Assembly: GCA_937891045.1 (NCBI GenBank)
Contig: CALBEV010000187.1
Span: forward strand, 1-64,000
Direction of reading: 5' to 3'
Length of the DNA: 64,000 nucleotides
Origin: an uncultured Burkholderiales bacterium
GTDB taxonomy: Bacteria; Pseudomonadota; Gammaproteobacteria; Burkholderiales; Burkholderiaceae
The notes beneath the pieces are model-generated. The model did no database searches. It worked only from the letters and a program-made list of their open reading frames with translations, and was not told the origin of the DNA. The first letter of the stretch is position 1, and each line of letters begins with the position of its first letter. Position numbers and translations under genes: made by a program. Below are positions 51,775 to 60,595 of the stretch, in pieces.

Positions 51775-52988
51775 AAACCATCACCCTCAAAGCCGGTAAA
51801 GAACGCTCGGCCCTGCGCTTTCACCCCTGGGTGTTTGATTCGGCCATCGCCAAAGGCGGCGGCGACCCCGGTGAAACCGTGCGGGTCGAATCGCAAACCG
51901 GCCAATTTTTAGGCTGGGCGTCGTTCAGTCCCACCTCCAAAATCCGCGCCCGCATTTGGAGTTTTCAAAGTGACGAGCGGATTGACAGTGCGTTTTTTGA
52001 ACGCCAAGTGGCCGCTGCCGTGGCCATGCGGGCCCGCTTGCAACTGCCCAGCAATGGCGTGCGATTGATTCACGGCGAAGCCGATGGCTTGCCGGGCTTG
52101 ATCGTCGATCGTTATGACGATACCTTGGTGGCACAGTTTTTATCGGCGGGGACCGAACGTTTCAAGGCTGACATTGTGAAAGCCTTGGTGCTGCACACCG
52201 ATGCCAAGCGGGTGTTTGAACGGTCTGATTCGGGTGTGCGTGGTTTGGAAGGTTTGCCCGCGGTCAGCGGTTGGCTGCACCGCGCAGAAGGTGCGAATGA
52301 CGACACCGCCATCGTCATCCAAGAACACGACTGGTCGTTGCAACTCGACATCGCTGAAGGCCACAAAACAGGTTTTTACTTGGACCAACGCGACAGCCGT
52401 TTGAAGTTTGCAGAATATGCACGGCGTTTGAATTTACGGCAGGTGCTCAATTGCTATGGCTACACCGGTGGCTTCAGTGTGGCGGCGCTCAGTGGCATGC
52501 GCCAAAGCGGTGCTTTGGGTGCGGGTGCAGAAGTGATCACGGTGGACTCCTCCGGCCCGGCCATTGCCAAAGCGCAGGCGAATGTGCAGCGCAATGGGTT
52601 CACGACCGACAACGCCAGCTTCATGGACGCCGATGTGAATGCCACTTTGCGCAGCTTGCACAAAGAAGGTCGGCAGTTCGATGGCATCGTGCTCGATCCG
52701 CCCAAGTTCGCGCCCAGCGCCGCCCATGCCGACCGCGCGGCCCGCGCTTACAAAGATATCAACCGCTGGGCCTTCAAGCTTTTGGCACCCGGCGGTGTCT
52801 TGTTCACCTACAGCTGCTCGGGCGGCATTCCGCCGGAGTTGTTCCACAAAATCGTGGCCTCCGCCGGCACTGATTCCGGCATCGACGCCCACATCTTGGA
52901 GCGTGTGCAAGCCGCGCCAGACCACCCCATGACGGTCAATTTCCCCGAAGGCGAATACCTCAAGGGTTTGATTTTGATGAAGAAATAG
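51771..52988 (+). CDS. rlmI: 23S rRNA cytosine-5 methyltransferase RlmI-like
   Basis: 405 residues: an N-terminal PUA domain (KAGKERSALRFHPWVFDSAIAKGGG, VRVESQTGQFLGWASFSPTSKIRARIW), then an RlmI-type methyltransferase with SAM motif VLNCYGYTGGFSVAALSG, the Asp motif VTVDSSGPAIAKAQAN, and FDGIVLDPPKFAPSA. The catalytic Cys is in FTYSCSGGIPPELF. RlmI methylates C1962 of 23S rRNA in E. coli; the target here is inferred from the family. Confidence 0.92.
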   Translation: MKTITLKAGKERSALRFHPWVFDSAIAKGGGDPGETVRVESQTGQFLGWASFSPTSKIRARIWSFQSDERIDSAFFERQVAAAVAMRARLQLPSNGVRLIHGEADGLPGLIVDRYDDTLVAQFLSAGTERFKADIVKALVLHTDAKRVFERSDSGVRGLEGLPAVSGWLHRAEGANDDTAIVIQEHDWSLQLDIAEGHKTGFYLDQRDSRLKFAEYARRLNLRQVLNCYGYTGGFSVAALSGMRQSGALGAGAEVITVDSSGPAIAKAQANVQRNGFTTDNASFMDADVNATLRSLHKEGRQFDGIVLDPPKFAPSAAHADRAARAYKDINRWAFKLLAPGGVLFTYSCSGGIPPELFHKIVASAGTDSGIDAHILERVQAAPDHPMTVNFPEGEYLKGLILMKK

Positions 52989-53050
52989 CCCGCACCCTTG
53001 AATGCTGGCTACACTGCCCCACCTTGTATGTTTCGTTGAAAGTCCTGCCC

Positions 53051-54121
53051 ATGTTGATCCCCGCCACCGTTCTCACAGGTTTCTTAGGCTCTGGCAAAAC
53101 CACTTTGCTCAAACGCGTGTTGTCCGAGTCGCATGGTTTGAAAATCGCCATCATTGAAAACGAGTTTGGCGAAGAAAACATCGACAACGAAATTTTGGTG
53201 GCCGACACCAAAGAGCACATTGTGCAAATGAGCAATGGCTGCGTGTGTTGCACCATCCGCGAAGACTTGCGCACCACTTTGCAAGACTTGGCCGAGAAAA
53301 AGCGCAAAGGTGAACTCGACTTTGAACGTGTCGTGATCGAAACCACCGGCTTGGCCGACCCCGGCCCGGTGGCCCAAACCTTTTTCATGGACGACGAAAT
53401 CGCCGAGAGTTTTTTACTCGACTCGATCCTCACCTTGGTGGATGCCAAGCACGCGGCCCAAACCCTGAACGACCGCCAAGAAGCGCGTCGCCAGGTGGGT
53501 TTTGCCGATCAAATTTTCATCAGCAAAAGCGATTTGGTGGGTGCCGATGAACTTGACGCCTTGCAACACCGTTTGAAACACATGAACCCCCGTGCACCGC
53601 AACAAACAGTGCACTTTGGCGAGGTGCCGATCAGCAAGGTGTTTGATTTGCGTGGTTTCAACCTGAACACCACATTGGAAATCGACCCCGACTTTTTGAA
53701 CGAAGGCAATGACCACCATCACCATGATGGCGAGCATTGCGACCATCCCTCACACCAACACGATCACCACGGTGAACATGACCATGCGCATGGACACGGT
53801 CATGGCCACCACCATCACCACGATGACGATGTGAAAAGCTTTGTCTTCAAGGCAGATCGACCCTTGGACCCGGCGAAATTGGAAGATTTCTTGGGTGCCA
53901 TCGTCAATATTTACGGCCCACGCATGCTGCGTTACAAAGGCGTTTTGCACATGAAAGGCACCGAGCGCAAAGTGATTTTCCAAGGCGTTCACCAGCTCAT
54001 GGGCAGTGATTTGGGCCAGCCTTGGGAGCCGCAAGAGAAGCGAATGAGCAAAATGGTATTCATTGGCATCGATTTGCCGCGCGATATTTTCTTGCAAGGC
54101 CTGCAACAGTGTGTATCCTGA
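53051..54121 (+). CDS. CobW/COG0523 metal-chaperone GTPase
   Basis: 356-residue G3E GTPase: P-loop TGFLGSGKTTLLKR, the metal-binding CxCC motif NGCVCCTIRED near residue 64, switch ETTGLADPGPV, and SKSDLV for guanine. Between the GTPase and C-terminal domain is a His/Asp-rich run of about 40 residues (22 or more His) that can hold zinc or another metal. COG0523 proteins deliver metals to target enzymes, often under zinc limitation. No Zur-like site was found upstream. The start ATG is at 53051. Confidence 0.9.
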   Translation: MLIPATVLTGFLGSGKTTLLKRVLSESHGLKIAIIENEFGEENIDNEILVADTKEHIVQMSNGCVCCTIREDLRTTLQDLAEKKRKGELDFERVVIETTGLADPGPVAQTFFMDDEIAESFLLDSILTLVDAKHAAQTLNDRQEARRQVGFADQIFISKSDLVGADELDALQHRLKHMNPRAPQQTVHFGEVPISKVFDLRGFNLNTTLEIDPDFLNEGNDHHHHDGEHCDHPSHQHDHHGEHDHAHGHGHGHHHHHDDDVKSFVFKADRPLDPAKLEDFLGAIVNIYGPRMLRYKGVLHMKGTERKVIFQGVHQLMGSDLGQPWEPQEKRMSKMVFIGIDLPRDIFLQGLQQCVS

Positions 54122-54254
54122 GTACAATCCGCGCGCCATTGACCTGGGTACTCAAAGCCCCCTGTCATCAAGGCATCAAGATGGACCAGTACAACAAACC
54201 GCAGCCGGGGTAGGGTGTTCAAGCACCTGACGCCAAACTGTCAGGAGACTTGCA

Positions 54255-55394
54255 GTGAAAACGACAAAGCATTCCAACAAGACCAAAGCCAAGCCCCAGG
54301 CGGCTGCGAAAAAACCAGCGGCCAAAGCGGCTGTGAAAAAACCATTGGCGAAAAAAGCAGTGGCCAAGAAGGCTGTGGTGAAAAAGCCGGCAGCTGTGAA
54401 AAAGCCAGTCGCTAAAAAGCCAGTCGCTCAAAAAGGGGTGGCCAAGAAGGCCGTTGTGAAGAAAGTAGCCTCCAAGAAAGTAGCCGCCAAGAAAGTCGTT
54501 GCCAAGAAAGTCGTTGCCAAGAAAGCTGTGGTGAAAAAACCGGTTGCCAAGAAAGTTGTTGCGAAGAAAGTTGTCGCCAAAAAAGCAGTAGCCACTAAAA
54601 AAACAGTCCCTCCAAAAGCGGTTCCGTCCAAGGCCAAAACCAAGGCGCCGCCCATTGCCAAGAAACCCTCACCTGCGCCCTCTGCTGCCAAATCCGTGTC
54701 CACTGCCACCAAGTCCAAATCTGCCAAACCGGCTGCCGTGAAAACCGCCGCCGTCAAACCCGTCACCACAGTCACCACGCCACCTGCTGCCGAGGTCGCC
54801 AAGAAGTCCCCGCGTGCAGCCAAAGCCATGGCCATGATGCCGCCCCCGCCTGGGCAAAGTGTGGCCTCGACCACCGCCAAGTCCAGCTATGGTCCCATTT
54901 CTGTGCCCTCATTGCCTGCCGTGGTCCCCATGATTCCCGTCAAAGATCCCAAGTTGGCCAACAACTGGAAGTCCAAAACAGCTGAAACCATTTCTGAAGC
55001 TGAAGTCATGGCCATGTCGGATGACGTTTACATGAATGCATTTCAGTTGGCCTACTTTCGCCACAAGTTGGTGCAACTGAAAAACGACATCTTGGTGAAT
55101 GCTGGCGAAACCACCGAGCATTTGCGCGAAGACACCGTCATCGTGCCCGATCCTGCTGACCGCGCCACCATTGAAGAGGAGCATGCCCTAGAGTTGCGCA
55201 CACGCGACCGCGAGCGCAAGTTGCTGAAGAAAATCGAGCAATCCATCACCCGCATTGACAGCGGCGACTATGGGTATTGCGATGAAACCGGCGAGCCCAT
55301 CGGGGTGGGCCGTTTGATCGCCCGTCCCACCGCCACCTTGTCTTTGGAAGCCCAACAGCGTCGCGAACTCAAGCAGAAAATGTTTGGCGACTGA
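54255..55394 (+). CDS. dksA: DksA-type RNA polymerase-binding protein with histone-H1-like tail
   Basis: 379 residues. Residues 1-200 are a repetitive Lys/Ala/Val/Pro tail (units like KKVVAKKAVVKKP), similar to histone H1 or AlgP tails. Residues about 250-379 are a DksA/TraR domain with coiled coil (FRHKLVQLKNDILVNAG...DRERKLLKKIEQSI) and the globular end DYGYCDETGEPIGVGRLIARPTATLSLEAQ, keeping only one of the four zinc cysteines. Coiled-coil tip residues DPAD are visible. DksA binds RNA polymerase's secondary channel and works with ppGpp; the tail probably binds nucleic acid. GTG start with CAGGAG 8-13 nt upstream. Confidence 0.9.
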   Translation: MKTTKHSNKTKAKPQAAAKKPAAKAAVKKPLAKKAVAKKAVVKKPAAVKKPVAKKPVAQKGVAKKAVVKKVASKKVAAKKVVAKKVVAKKAVVKKPVAKKVVAKKVVAKKAVATKKTVPPKAVPSKAKTKAPPIAKKPSPAPSAAKSVSTATKSKSAKPAAVKTAAVKPVTTVTTPPAAEVAKKSPRAAKAMAMMPPPPGQSVASTTAKSSYGPISVPSLPAVVPMIPVKDPKLANNWKSKTAETISEAEVMAMSDDVYMNAFQLAYFRHKLVQLKNDILVNAGETTEHLREDTVIVPDPADRATIEEEHALELRTRDRERKLLKKIEQSITRIDSGDYGYCDETGEPIGVGRLIARPTATLSLEAQQRRELKQKMFGD

Positions 55395-55417
55395 TTTGTC
55401 TGCCTGAAGACAACAGC

Positions 55418-55445
55418 AGCAGGCCCTGGTGGCCTGCTTTTTTTT
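55418..55445 (+). terminator. Rho-independent terminator of dksA
   Basis: AGCAGGCC, loop CTGGT, GGCCTGCT, then an eight-T run. Strong. Confidence 0.92.
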
Positions 55446-55461
55446 GCCCCTTTTTCTGCTT

Positions 55462-55496
55462 ATAAGCCACTTTTAATATAGCTTCTAAGTGCTTAT
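55462..55496. repeat. palindromic repeat candidate after dksA
   Basis: ATAAGCCACTT (55462-55472) and AAGTGCTTAT (55487-55496): inverted with one bulged base and an AT-rich loop (TTAATATAGCTTCT). Similar palindromes around AGCTTCTAAGTGCTTAT are frequent in related genomes as I recall, so this may be a REP-type element. Confidence 0.45.
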
Positions 55497-55580
55497 TTCA
55501 TATAGATTTTTACCTCAAACAAGCTTTCAAAACACCACTCTAAGTTGTTGATTTCATTTACAAAATAGCCCATCAGGTAC

Positions 55581-55608
55581 TTGTCATCGCTGGAATCTCT
55601 GGTAAAGT
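55581..55608 (+). promoter_or_regulatory. promoter of the mra/dcw cluster
   Basis: TTGTCA (55581-55586), 16-bp spacer, TAAAGT (55603-55608). Directly followed by the MraZ repeats. Confidence 0.55.
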
Positions 55609-55616
55609 GCAAACAA

Positions 55617-55646
55617 GTGGTATTTAGTGGAAGAATGTGAAATTCT
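55617..55646 (+). promoter_or_regulatory. MraZ operator-like repeats
   Basis: GTGG at 55617 and 55627 and GTGA at 55637, spaced exactly 10 bp. MraZ of E. coli binds TGGG-type repeats at the same 10-bp period just after its own promoter, so autoregulation is expected. Confidence 0.6.
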
Positions 55647-55690
55647 GAGCCACTGAAGCCAGTGTTTTGTCACAAAAGGGGTAACTTGCC

Positions 55691-56119
55691 GTGTTTCAGG
55701 GTGCGTCGTCGCTGAGTTTGGATGCCAAAGGCCGTTTGTCGGTGCCCACACGGCACCGCGATGTGCTGAGCGCCACTGCGGGCGGACAACTCACCATCAC
55801 CCGCCACCCGCATGGCTGCCTCATGATTTTTCCGCGCACCGAGTGGGAAAAATTTCGTGACCGAGTCGCTGCCTTGCCGATGACGGCGCAATGGTGGAAG
55901 CGTATTTTTTTGGGCAACGCCATGGATGTCGACATGGACAACACCGGCCGCGTGTTGGTGTCGCCCGAGTTGCGCACTGCCGCCCACATCAGCAAAGAAG
56001 CCGTTCTGCTGGGCATGGGCACGCATTTCGAGTTGTGGGACAAGACCACCTATGACGCTCAGGAAGCCGAAGCCATGCAGGGCGAGATGCCCGATGTGTT
56101 CCGGGATTTTTCGATTTAA
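55691..56119 (+). CDS. mraZ: transcriptional regulator MraZ
   Basis: 142 residues with two AbrB-like MraZ domains: [23 protein letters not shown] and the second with [40 protein letters not shown]. The D-x-K/T-G-R-x-x-x-P motif occurs twice. MraZ forms rings that bind the mra promoter and repress the dcw cluster. GTG start at 55691. First gene of the cluster; 6 bp before rsmH. Confidence 0.96.
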   Translation: MFQGASSLSLDAKGRLSVPTRHRDVLSATAGGQLTITRHPHGCLMIFPRTEWEKFRDRVAALPMTAQWWKRIFLGNAMDVDMDNTGRVLVSPELRTAAHISKEAVLLGMGTHFELWDKTTYDAQEAEAMQGEMPDVFRDFSI

Positions 56120-56125
56120 CGTGGA

Positions 56126-57052
56126 ATGGCAACGACTGAATGGGCACACACCACCGTCATGTTGAAGGAGGCGGTCGAGGCGCTGGACGTCCAGGCCGAA
56201 GCCACTTATGTCGACACAACCTTTGGCCGCGGCGGGCATGCAAAGCGCATCTTGGAACAGCTCGGTCCGCTGGGGCACTTGATCGCCTTCGACAAAGACC
56301 CGCAAGCAGTGGCCACGGCCCAAGCGATCAACGACCACAGGCTGACGATCCGGCACCAGGGCTTTGCAGCCCTGAACCAACTCCCAAACAACAGCGTCGC
56401 AGGCGTGCTGATGGACCTGGGGGTGAGCTCCCCGCAAATCGACAACCCGCTGCGCGGCTTCTCCTTTCGACAGGACGGCCCGCTGGACATGCGGATGGAC
56501 ACAAGCCAAGGCCCAAGCGTGTACGAGTGGCTGGGCGAGGCAAAAACCGAACAGATCGCACAGGTGATTCGTGACTATGGTGAAGAACGATTTGCCAATG
56601 GCATTGCCAAAGCCATCGTTGCCAAGCGCGATGCGGGACAACTGCCCGCCACCACATTGGGCATGGCTGCTTTGGTCGCCGAGATTGTCAAAACCCGCGA
56701 GCCTGGTCAAAACCCGGCCACCCGCACCTTTCAAGCCTTTCGCATGTTCATCAACCGCGAGTTGGATGAATTGCAGCAGGCCTTGGACGCCAGCATGGAT
56801 GTTTTGCAAGACGGAGGGCGCTTGGTGGTGATCAGTTTCCATTCGCTTGAAGACCGCATGGTCAAGCAATTCATCGCCAAACATTCACGCGAGGTCTACG
56901 ATCGCCGTGCGCCATTCGCTGCCGCCCCCAACTTGGGCCTCAAGGCGCTCGGGCGTCAGCGCCCTAGCGTCGAAGAGGTCAAGGCCAACCCGCGCAGTCG
57001 CAGCGCCATCATGCGCGTGGCCCAACGCGTTCAAGCTGGGGCGTTGGCATGA
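56126..57052 (+). CDS. rsmH: 16S rRNA m4C1402 methyltransferase RsmH
   Basis: 308 residues. The family run is clear: [36 protein letters not shown] (SAM loop), [35 protein letters not shown], and [18 protein letters not shown]. It N4-methylates C1402 of 16S rRNA. Overlaps ftsL by ATGA. Confidence 0.97.
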   Translation: MATTEWAHTTVMLKEAVEALDVQAEATYVDTTFGRGGHAKRILEQLGPLGHLIAFDKDPQAVATAQAINDHRLTIRHQGFAALNQLPNNSVAGVLMDLGVSSPQIDNPLRGFSFRQDGPLDMRMDTSQGPSVYEWLGEAKTEQIAQVIRDYGEERFANGIAKAIVAKRDAGQLPATTLGMAALVAEIVKTREPGQNPATRTFQAFRMFINRELDELQQALDASMDVLQDGGRLVVISFHSLEDRMVKQFIAKHSREVYDRRAPFAAAPNLGLKALGRQRPSVEEVKANPRSRSAIMRVAQRVQAGALA

Positions 57053-57360
57053 CCCGGGTCAGCGCGTTGCTGTTGGTCGCGGTCATGTGCAGTGCCTTGT
57101 ATTTGGTGCACACGCAGTATGAATCGCGCCGTTTGTACACCGAGTTGGATCGTGCCAAGGCGCAGGCCCAGCGTTTGGAAACCGAGCATGATCGCTTGGA
57201 CGTGGAGCGCGGCGCACAGGCCACCCCCTTGCGGGTGGAAAAATTAGCGCGAGAGCAATTGCGCATGCAGACCATCTCGCCAGCCATCAGCCAATACGTT
57301 GCGCCGCATGCTGCTGCCGTTGAAAGTGCTGCTGCAGCTGCTGGCAAGGAGCAGCCATGA
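57049..57360 (+). CDS. ftsL: cell division protein FtsL
   Basis: 103-residue bitopic protein: one membrane helix at residues about 5-22 ([15 protein letters not shown]), then a coiled-coil periplasmic part ([27 protein letters not shown]) and the conserved [13 protein letters not shown]. It joins FtsB and FtsQ in the divisome and activates FtsW-FtsI. Overlaps both neighbours by ATGA. Confidence 0.92.
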   Translation: MTRVSALLLVAVMCSALYLVHTQYESRRLYTELDRAKAQAQRLETEHDRLDVERGAQATPLRVEKLAREQLRMQTISPAISQYVAPHAAAVESAAAAAGKEQP

Positions 57361-59093
57361 GCAGCCGCAGCGTGCAATACGCCAGCAACCCGCTATTGGC
57401 CAGCAAAACGCCCATTTGGCGCAGCCAACTCATCGTGGCCTGCATTGCCTTGGGTTTCATTGGCTTGGTGTTCCGAGCCGCCTATGTGCAGGTGGTGGGC
57501 AACGCTTTTTTCCGCAAACAGGGCACGGTGCGGTTTGAGCGTCAGCTGGAAATTCCGGCCAATCGTGGACGCATCCTCGACCGACATGGTCTGATCTTGG
57601 CGTCGAGTGTCCCCATGCCGAGCATCTGGGCCTCGCCAGAAGAACTCGAGGACGATCCGGTCAAGCTCAAAGCCTTGGCCCAATTGCTCAACATGCCTCT
57701 GGGCGAATTGCAAAACAAAGTCAAAAACAAAAAGAAAAGTTTTGTCTGGCTCAGGCGGCAGTTGGACATGGCCACAGGCAAAAAAGTGACCGACTTGAAA
57801 TTCGCCGGTGTCTACACCCGCATGGAATACAAGCGCATGTACCCGCAAGGGGAAGCCGCCGCGCATGTGGTGGGCTTCACCAATATTGAAAACACCGGCC
57901 AAGAGGGCGTGGAGTTGGCATTCAACACCCATCTGGGGGGCAAGAGTGGCTCCAGGCGGGTCATCAAAGATGGCCAAGGCCAAGTGATTGAAGGCATTGG
58001 CGACATGATCCCGCCCGAGGAAGGGCGGGATTTGCAATTGAGTATTGACAGCAAGGTGCAGTACTTTGCCTACCAACGGTTGCGGGAAGCGGTGTTGGAC
58101 AACAAGGCTGCAGCAGGCAGTGTGGTGGTGCTGGATGCGCAAACCGGCGATGTGCTGGCGCTGGCCAACTACCCCAGTTATTCGCCCGACAAGCGCAGCA
58201 ACTTGAGTGGCGCACAGTTGCGCAACCGCGCCTTGACCGATACCTTTGAGCCGGGCTCAACCATGAAACCGTTCGTGGTGGGTTTGGCCATGGAGAAAGG
58301 TTTGATCAAGCCCGAGACCATGATCGACACCGCTCCTGGCAAGCTCAACATGTACGGCATGACAGTCACCGATGCGCATCCCCACGGCATGCTCAGTGTC
58401 AACGAGGTGATTCAAAAATCCAGCAACGTGGGCATCGTGAAAATTGCCATGCGCATGCCGCCCAAAGACATGTGGGAGATGTACACCCAAGTCGGTTTTG
58501 GTCAAAAACCCCAAGTGCCTTTTCCTGGTGCCGTGGCGGGCCGTTTGCGCGCTTACAAAACTTGGCGTCCGATGGAGCAAGCCACCATGAGTTATGGCTA
58601 TGGCTTGTCCACCAGTTTGTTTCAACTCGCCCAGGCCTACACCGTGTTTGCCCGCGATGGGGAAGTCGCCCCGGTCAGCTTGCTCAAGCGACAAGACAAG
58701 GTGGCTGGCGTGCGGGTCATGAATGCCCAAAACGCAGCCTCGGTGCGCCACATGCTGCACATGGTCACGGGGCCGGGGGGCACGGCGCCGAAAGCCCAAA
58801 CCATGGGGTATTCGGTGGGCGGAAAAACCGGAACCGCGCATAAATTGGATGGCAAAACCTACGCCGCCAAAAAGTACCGTGGCTTCTTTGTCGGCTTGGC
58901 ACCGATTGACAACCCACGCATCGTGGTGGCCGTCATGATTGATGAACCCACTGCAGGACGCTATTACGGCGGGGATGTGGCGGCACCGGTTTTCAGTCAA
59001 ACCGTGCAGCAAACATTGCGCATGCTCGAAGTGCAGCCTGACATGGCGGTCAAACCTCAGGTCGTGGCCAAAGCCGAGGCGGAGTCTTTCTGA
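57357..59093 (+). CDS. ftsI: septal peptidoglycan transpeptidase FtsI (PBP3)
   Basis: 578 residues. Membrane anchor near residues 26-45 (LIVACIALGFIGLVFRAAYV), a pedestal domain with FERQLEIPANRGRILDRHGLILASS, and the transpeptidase domain with SxxK in FEPGSTMKPF (near residue 300), SxN in QKSSNVGIV (near 355) and KTG in VGGKTGTAHK (near 489). It cross-links septal peptidoglycan. The final A of its TGA stop is the first base of the murE ATG. Confidence 0.97.
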   Translation: MSSRSVQYASNPLLASKTPIWRSQLIVACIALGFIGLVFRAAYVQVVGNAFFRKQGTVRFERQLEIPANRGRILDRHGLILASSVPMPSIWASPEELEDDPVKLKALAQLLNMPLGELQNKVKNKKKSFVWLRRQLDMATGKKVTDLKFAGVYTRMEYKRMYPQGEAAAHVVGFTNIENTGQEGVELAFNTHLGGKSGSRRVIKDGQGQVIEGIGDMIPPEEGRDLQLSIDSKVQYFAYQRLREAVLDNKAAAGSVVVLDAQTGDVLALANYPSYSPDKRSNLSGAQLRNRALTDTFEPGSTMKPFVVGLAMEKGLIKPETMIDTAPGKLNMYGMTVTDAHPHGMLSVNEVIQKSSNVGIVKIAMRMPPKDMWEMYTQVGFGQKPQVPFPGAVAGRLRAYKTWRPMEQATMSYGYGLSTSLFQLAQAYTVFARDGEVAPVSLLKRQDKVAGVRVMNAQNAASVRHMLHMVTGPGGTAPKAQTMGYSVGGKTGTAHKLDGKTYAAKKYRGFFVGLAPIDNPRIVVAVMIDEPTAGRYYGGDVAAPVFSQTVQQTLRMLEVQPDMAVKPQVVAKAEAESF

Positions 59094-60595
59094 TGCAGCA
59101 TTTGCACACCCCCGAACAAGCCGCACAGTGGTTGCGCGGTTTGGTGCATGGCCATTTGCAATCGGACAGCCGCGCTGTTCGCGAAGGCGATGGTTTTTTG
59201 GCATGGGTGGGGCAGACGACCGATGCACGCCAACATGTGGTGCAAGCTTGGCAACAAGGTGCGGCAGCCTGCTTGGTAGAAGCGCAGGGCATTGAGGCCT
59301 TTGAAGCCGTCAATGACTTGGCCATGCACGATGTACCGATTGCCTGCATACCCCAACTCAAGGCCCGGTGTGGTCTGATCGCTGACGCCTACCATGCGTC
59401 GCCCAGTCAACAATTGAAGATGCTGGCCGTGACCGGTACCAATGGCAAAACCTCCACTGTATGGTGGTTGGCACAAGCGTTGAACCGTTTAAACGAAGCT
59501 TGCACCGTGGTGGGCACCCTGGGTTTGGGTCGACCCGGCGAGATGCACAGCACGGGCCTCACGACCCCCAATCCTTTGCAGTTGCACCAACAGTTGCACC
59601 ATTGGCTACAGCAAGGCGTGCGTGCATGCGCCATCGAAGCCTCATCGATTGGCTTGGCCGAGCATCGATTGGAAGGCTTGCAATTTCGCACCGCCATCTT
59701 CACCAATTTCAGCCAAGACCATCTGGACTACCACGCAGACATGAACCAGTACTGGGCTGCCAAACAACGCTTGTTTGACTGGCCCCATTTGCGCTCTGCA
59801 GTGGTCAATCTGGACGATCCGGTGGCAGCCGTTTTGTTGGCGCATCTGAAACTGCGCCCCGAGGTGAAGGTGTGGACGGTGTCCATGCAAACTCAGGCAG
59901 ACATCCATGCAGAGCAGTTGCAAACAACGGCCGAGGGTGTTGGCTTTGAAGTCGTTGAAGGCGAGCAACGCCTAACCGTTCAAAGCCCTGCCTTGGGCGA
60001 CTTCAATGTCTTGAATTTATTGGGTGTCATCGCTGCGCTGCGTGACTTGGGGTACAGCTTGCCATCAGCCGTGCAGGCCTGCCAAGGTTTGCAAGCCGTC
60101 CCGGGGCGCATGCAGCGCGTGGGCAGGCCGCAGCAGCCGGCTGTGGTGGTGGACTACGCCCATACACCGGATGCGGTGGACAAGGCGCTGCGTGCGCTGC
60201 GACCCTGGGCGCATGCGCGAGGCGGTCGATTGGTGTGCATCCTGGGTTGTGGCGGCAACCGCGACAGCAGCAAACGTGCACCCATGGCGCGCATGGCCGA
60301 GCAAACTGCCGATCTGGTGTGTTTGACCAGCGACAACCCGCGCAACGAAGACCCGCAAGAAATCATGGCGCAAATGTGTCAGGGCTTGACCCGACCACAA
60401 GCCGCCTGGCAATGGGTGGACCGTGGGCAAGCGATTGCCCATGTGATTGCCCAGGCGCGTGCTGAAGACATTGTCTTGATCGCGGGCAAAGGACATGAAA
60501 CCTACCAAGAAATTCAAGGTGTGAAACATGGGTTTTCGGATGTGGACCATGCCGAATTGGCCTTGCACAAATGGGGGGTGGGATGCACAGCATGA
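59093..60595 (+). CDS. murE: UDP-MurNAc-tripeptide synthetase MurE
   Basis: 500 residues, a Mur ligase. Domain 1 binds the UMP group (LQSDSRAVREGDGFLAWVG); the ATP loop is VTGTNGKTSTVWW near residue 115; the carbamylated-Lys region FTNFSQDHLDYHADMNQYWAAKQRLF follows; and the DAP-recognition motif DNPRNEDP is near residue 413. DNPR indicates meso-diaminopimelate as the added amino acid. Overlaps murF by ATGA. Confidence 0.97.
   Translation: MQHLHTPEQAAQWLRGLVHGHLQSDSRAVREGDGFLAWVGQTTDARQHVVQAWQQGAAACLVEAQGIEAFEAVNDLAMHDVPIACIPQLKARCGLIADAYHASPSQQLKMLAVTGTNGKTSTVWWLAQALNRLNEACTVVGTLGLGRPGEMHSTGLTTPNPLQLHQQLHHWLQQGVRACAIEASSIGLAEHRLEGLQFRTAIFTNFSQDHLDYHADMNQYWAAKQRLFDWPHLRSAVVNLDDPVAAVLLAHLKLRPEVKVWTVSMQTQADIHAEQLQTTAEGVGFEVVEGEQRLTVQSPALGDFNVLNLLGVIAALRDLGYSLPSAVQACQGLQAVPGRMQRVGRPQQPAVVVDYAHTPDAVDKALRALRPWAHARGGRLVCILGCGGNRDSSKRAPMARMAEQTADLVCLTSDNPRNEDPQEIMAQMCQGLTRPQAAWQWVDRGQAIAHVIAQARAEDIVLIAGKGHETYQEIQGVKHGFSDVDHAELALHKWGVGCTA

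Larger units (their letters stand above)
55395..55690 (+). other. intergenic region before mraZ
   Basis: About 296 bp. It contains the dksA terminator, an AT-rich block with a bulged inverted repeat, the mra promoter and three MraZ-type repeats (each listed separately). Nothing coding is seen. Confidence 0.7.
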
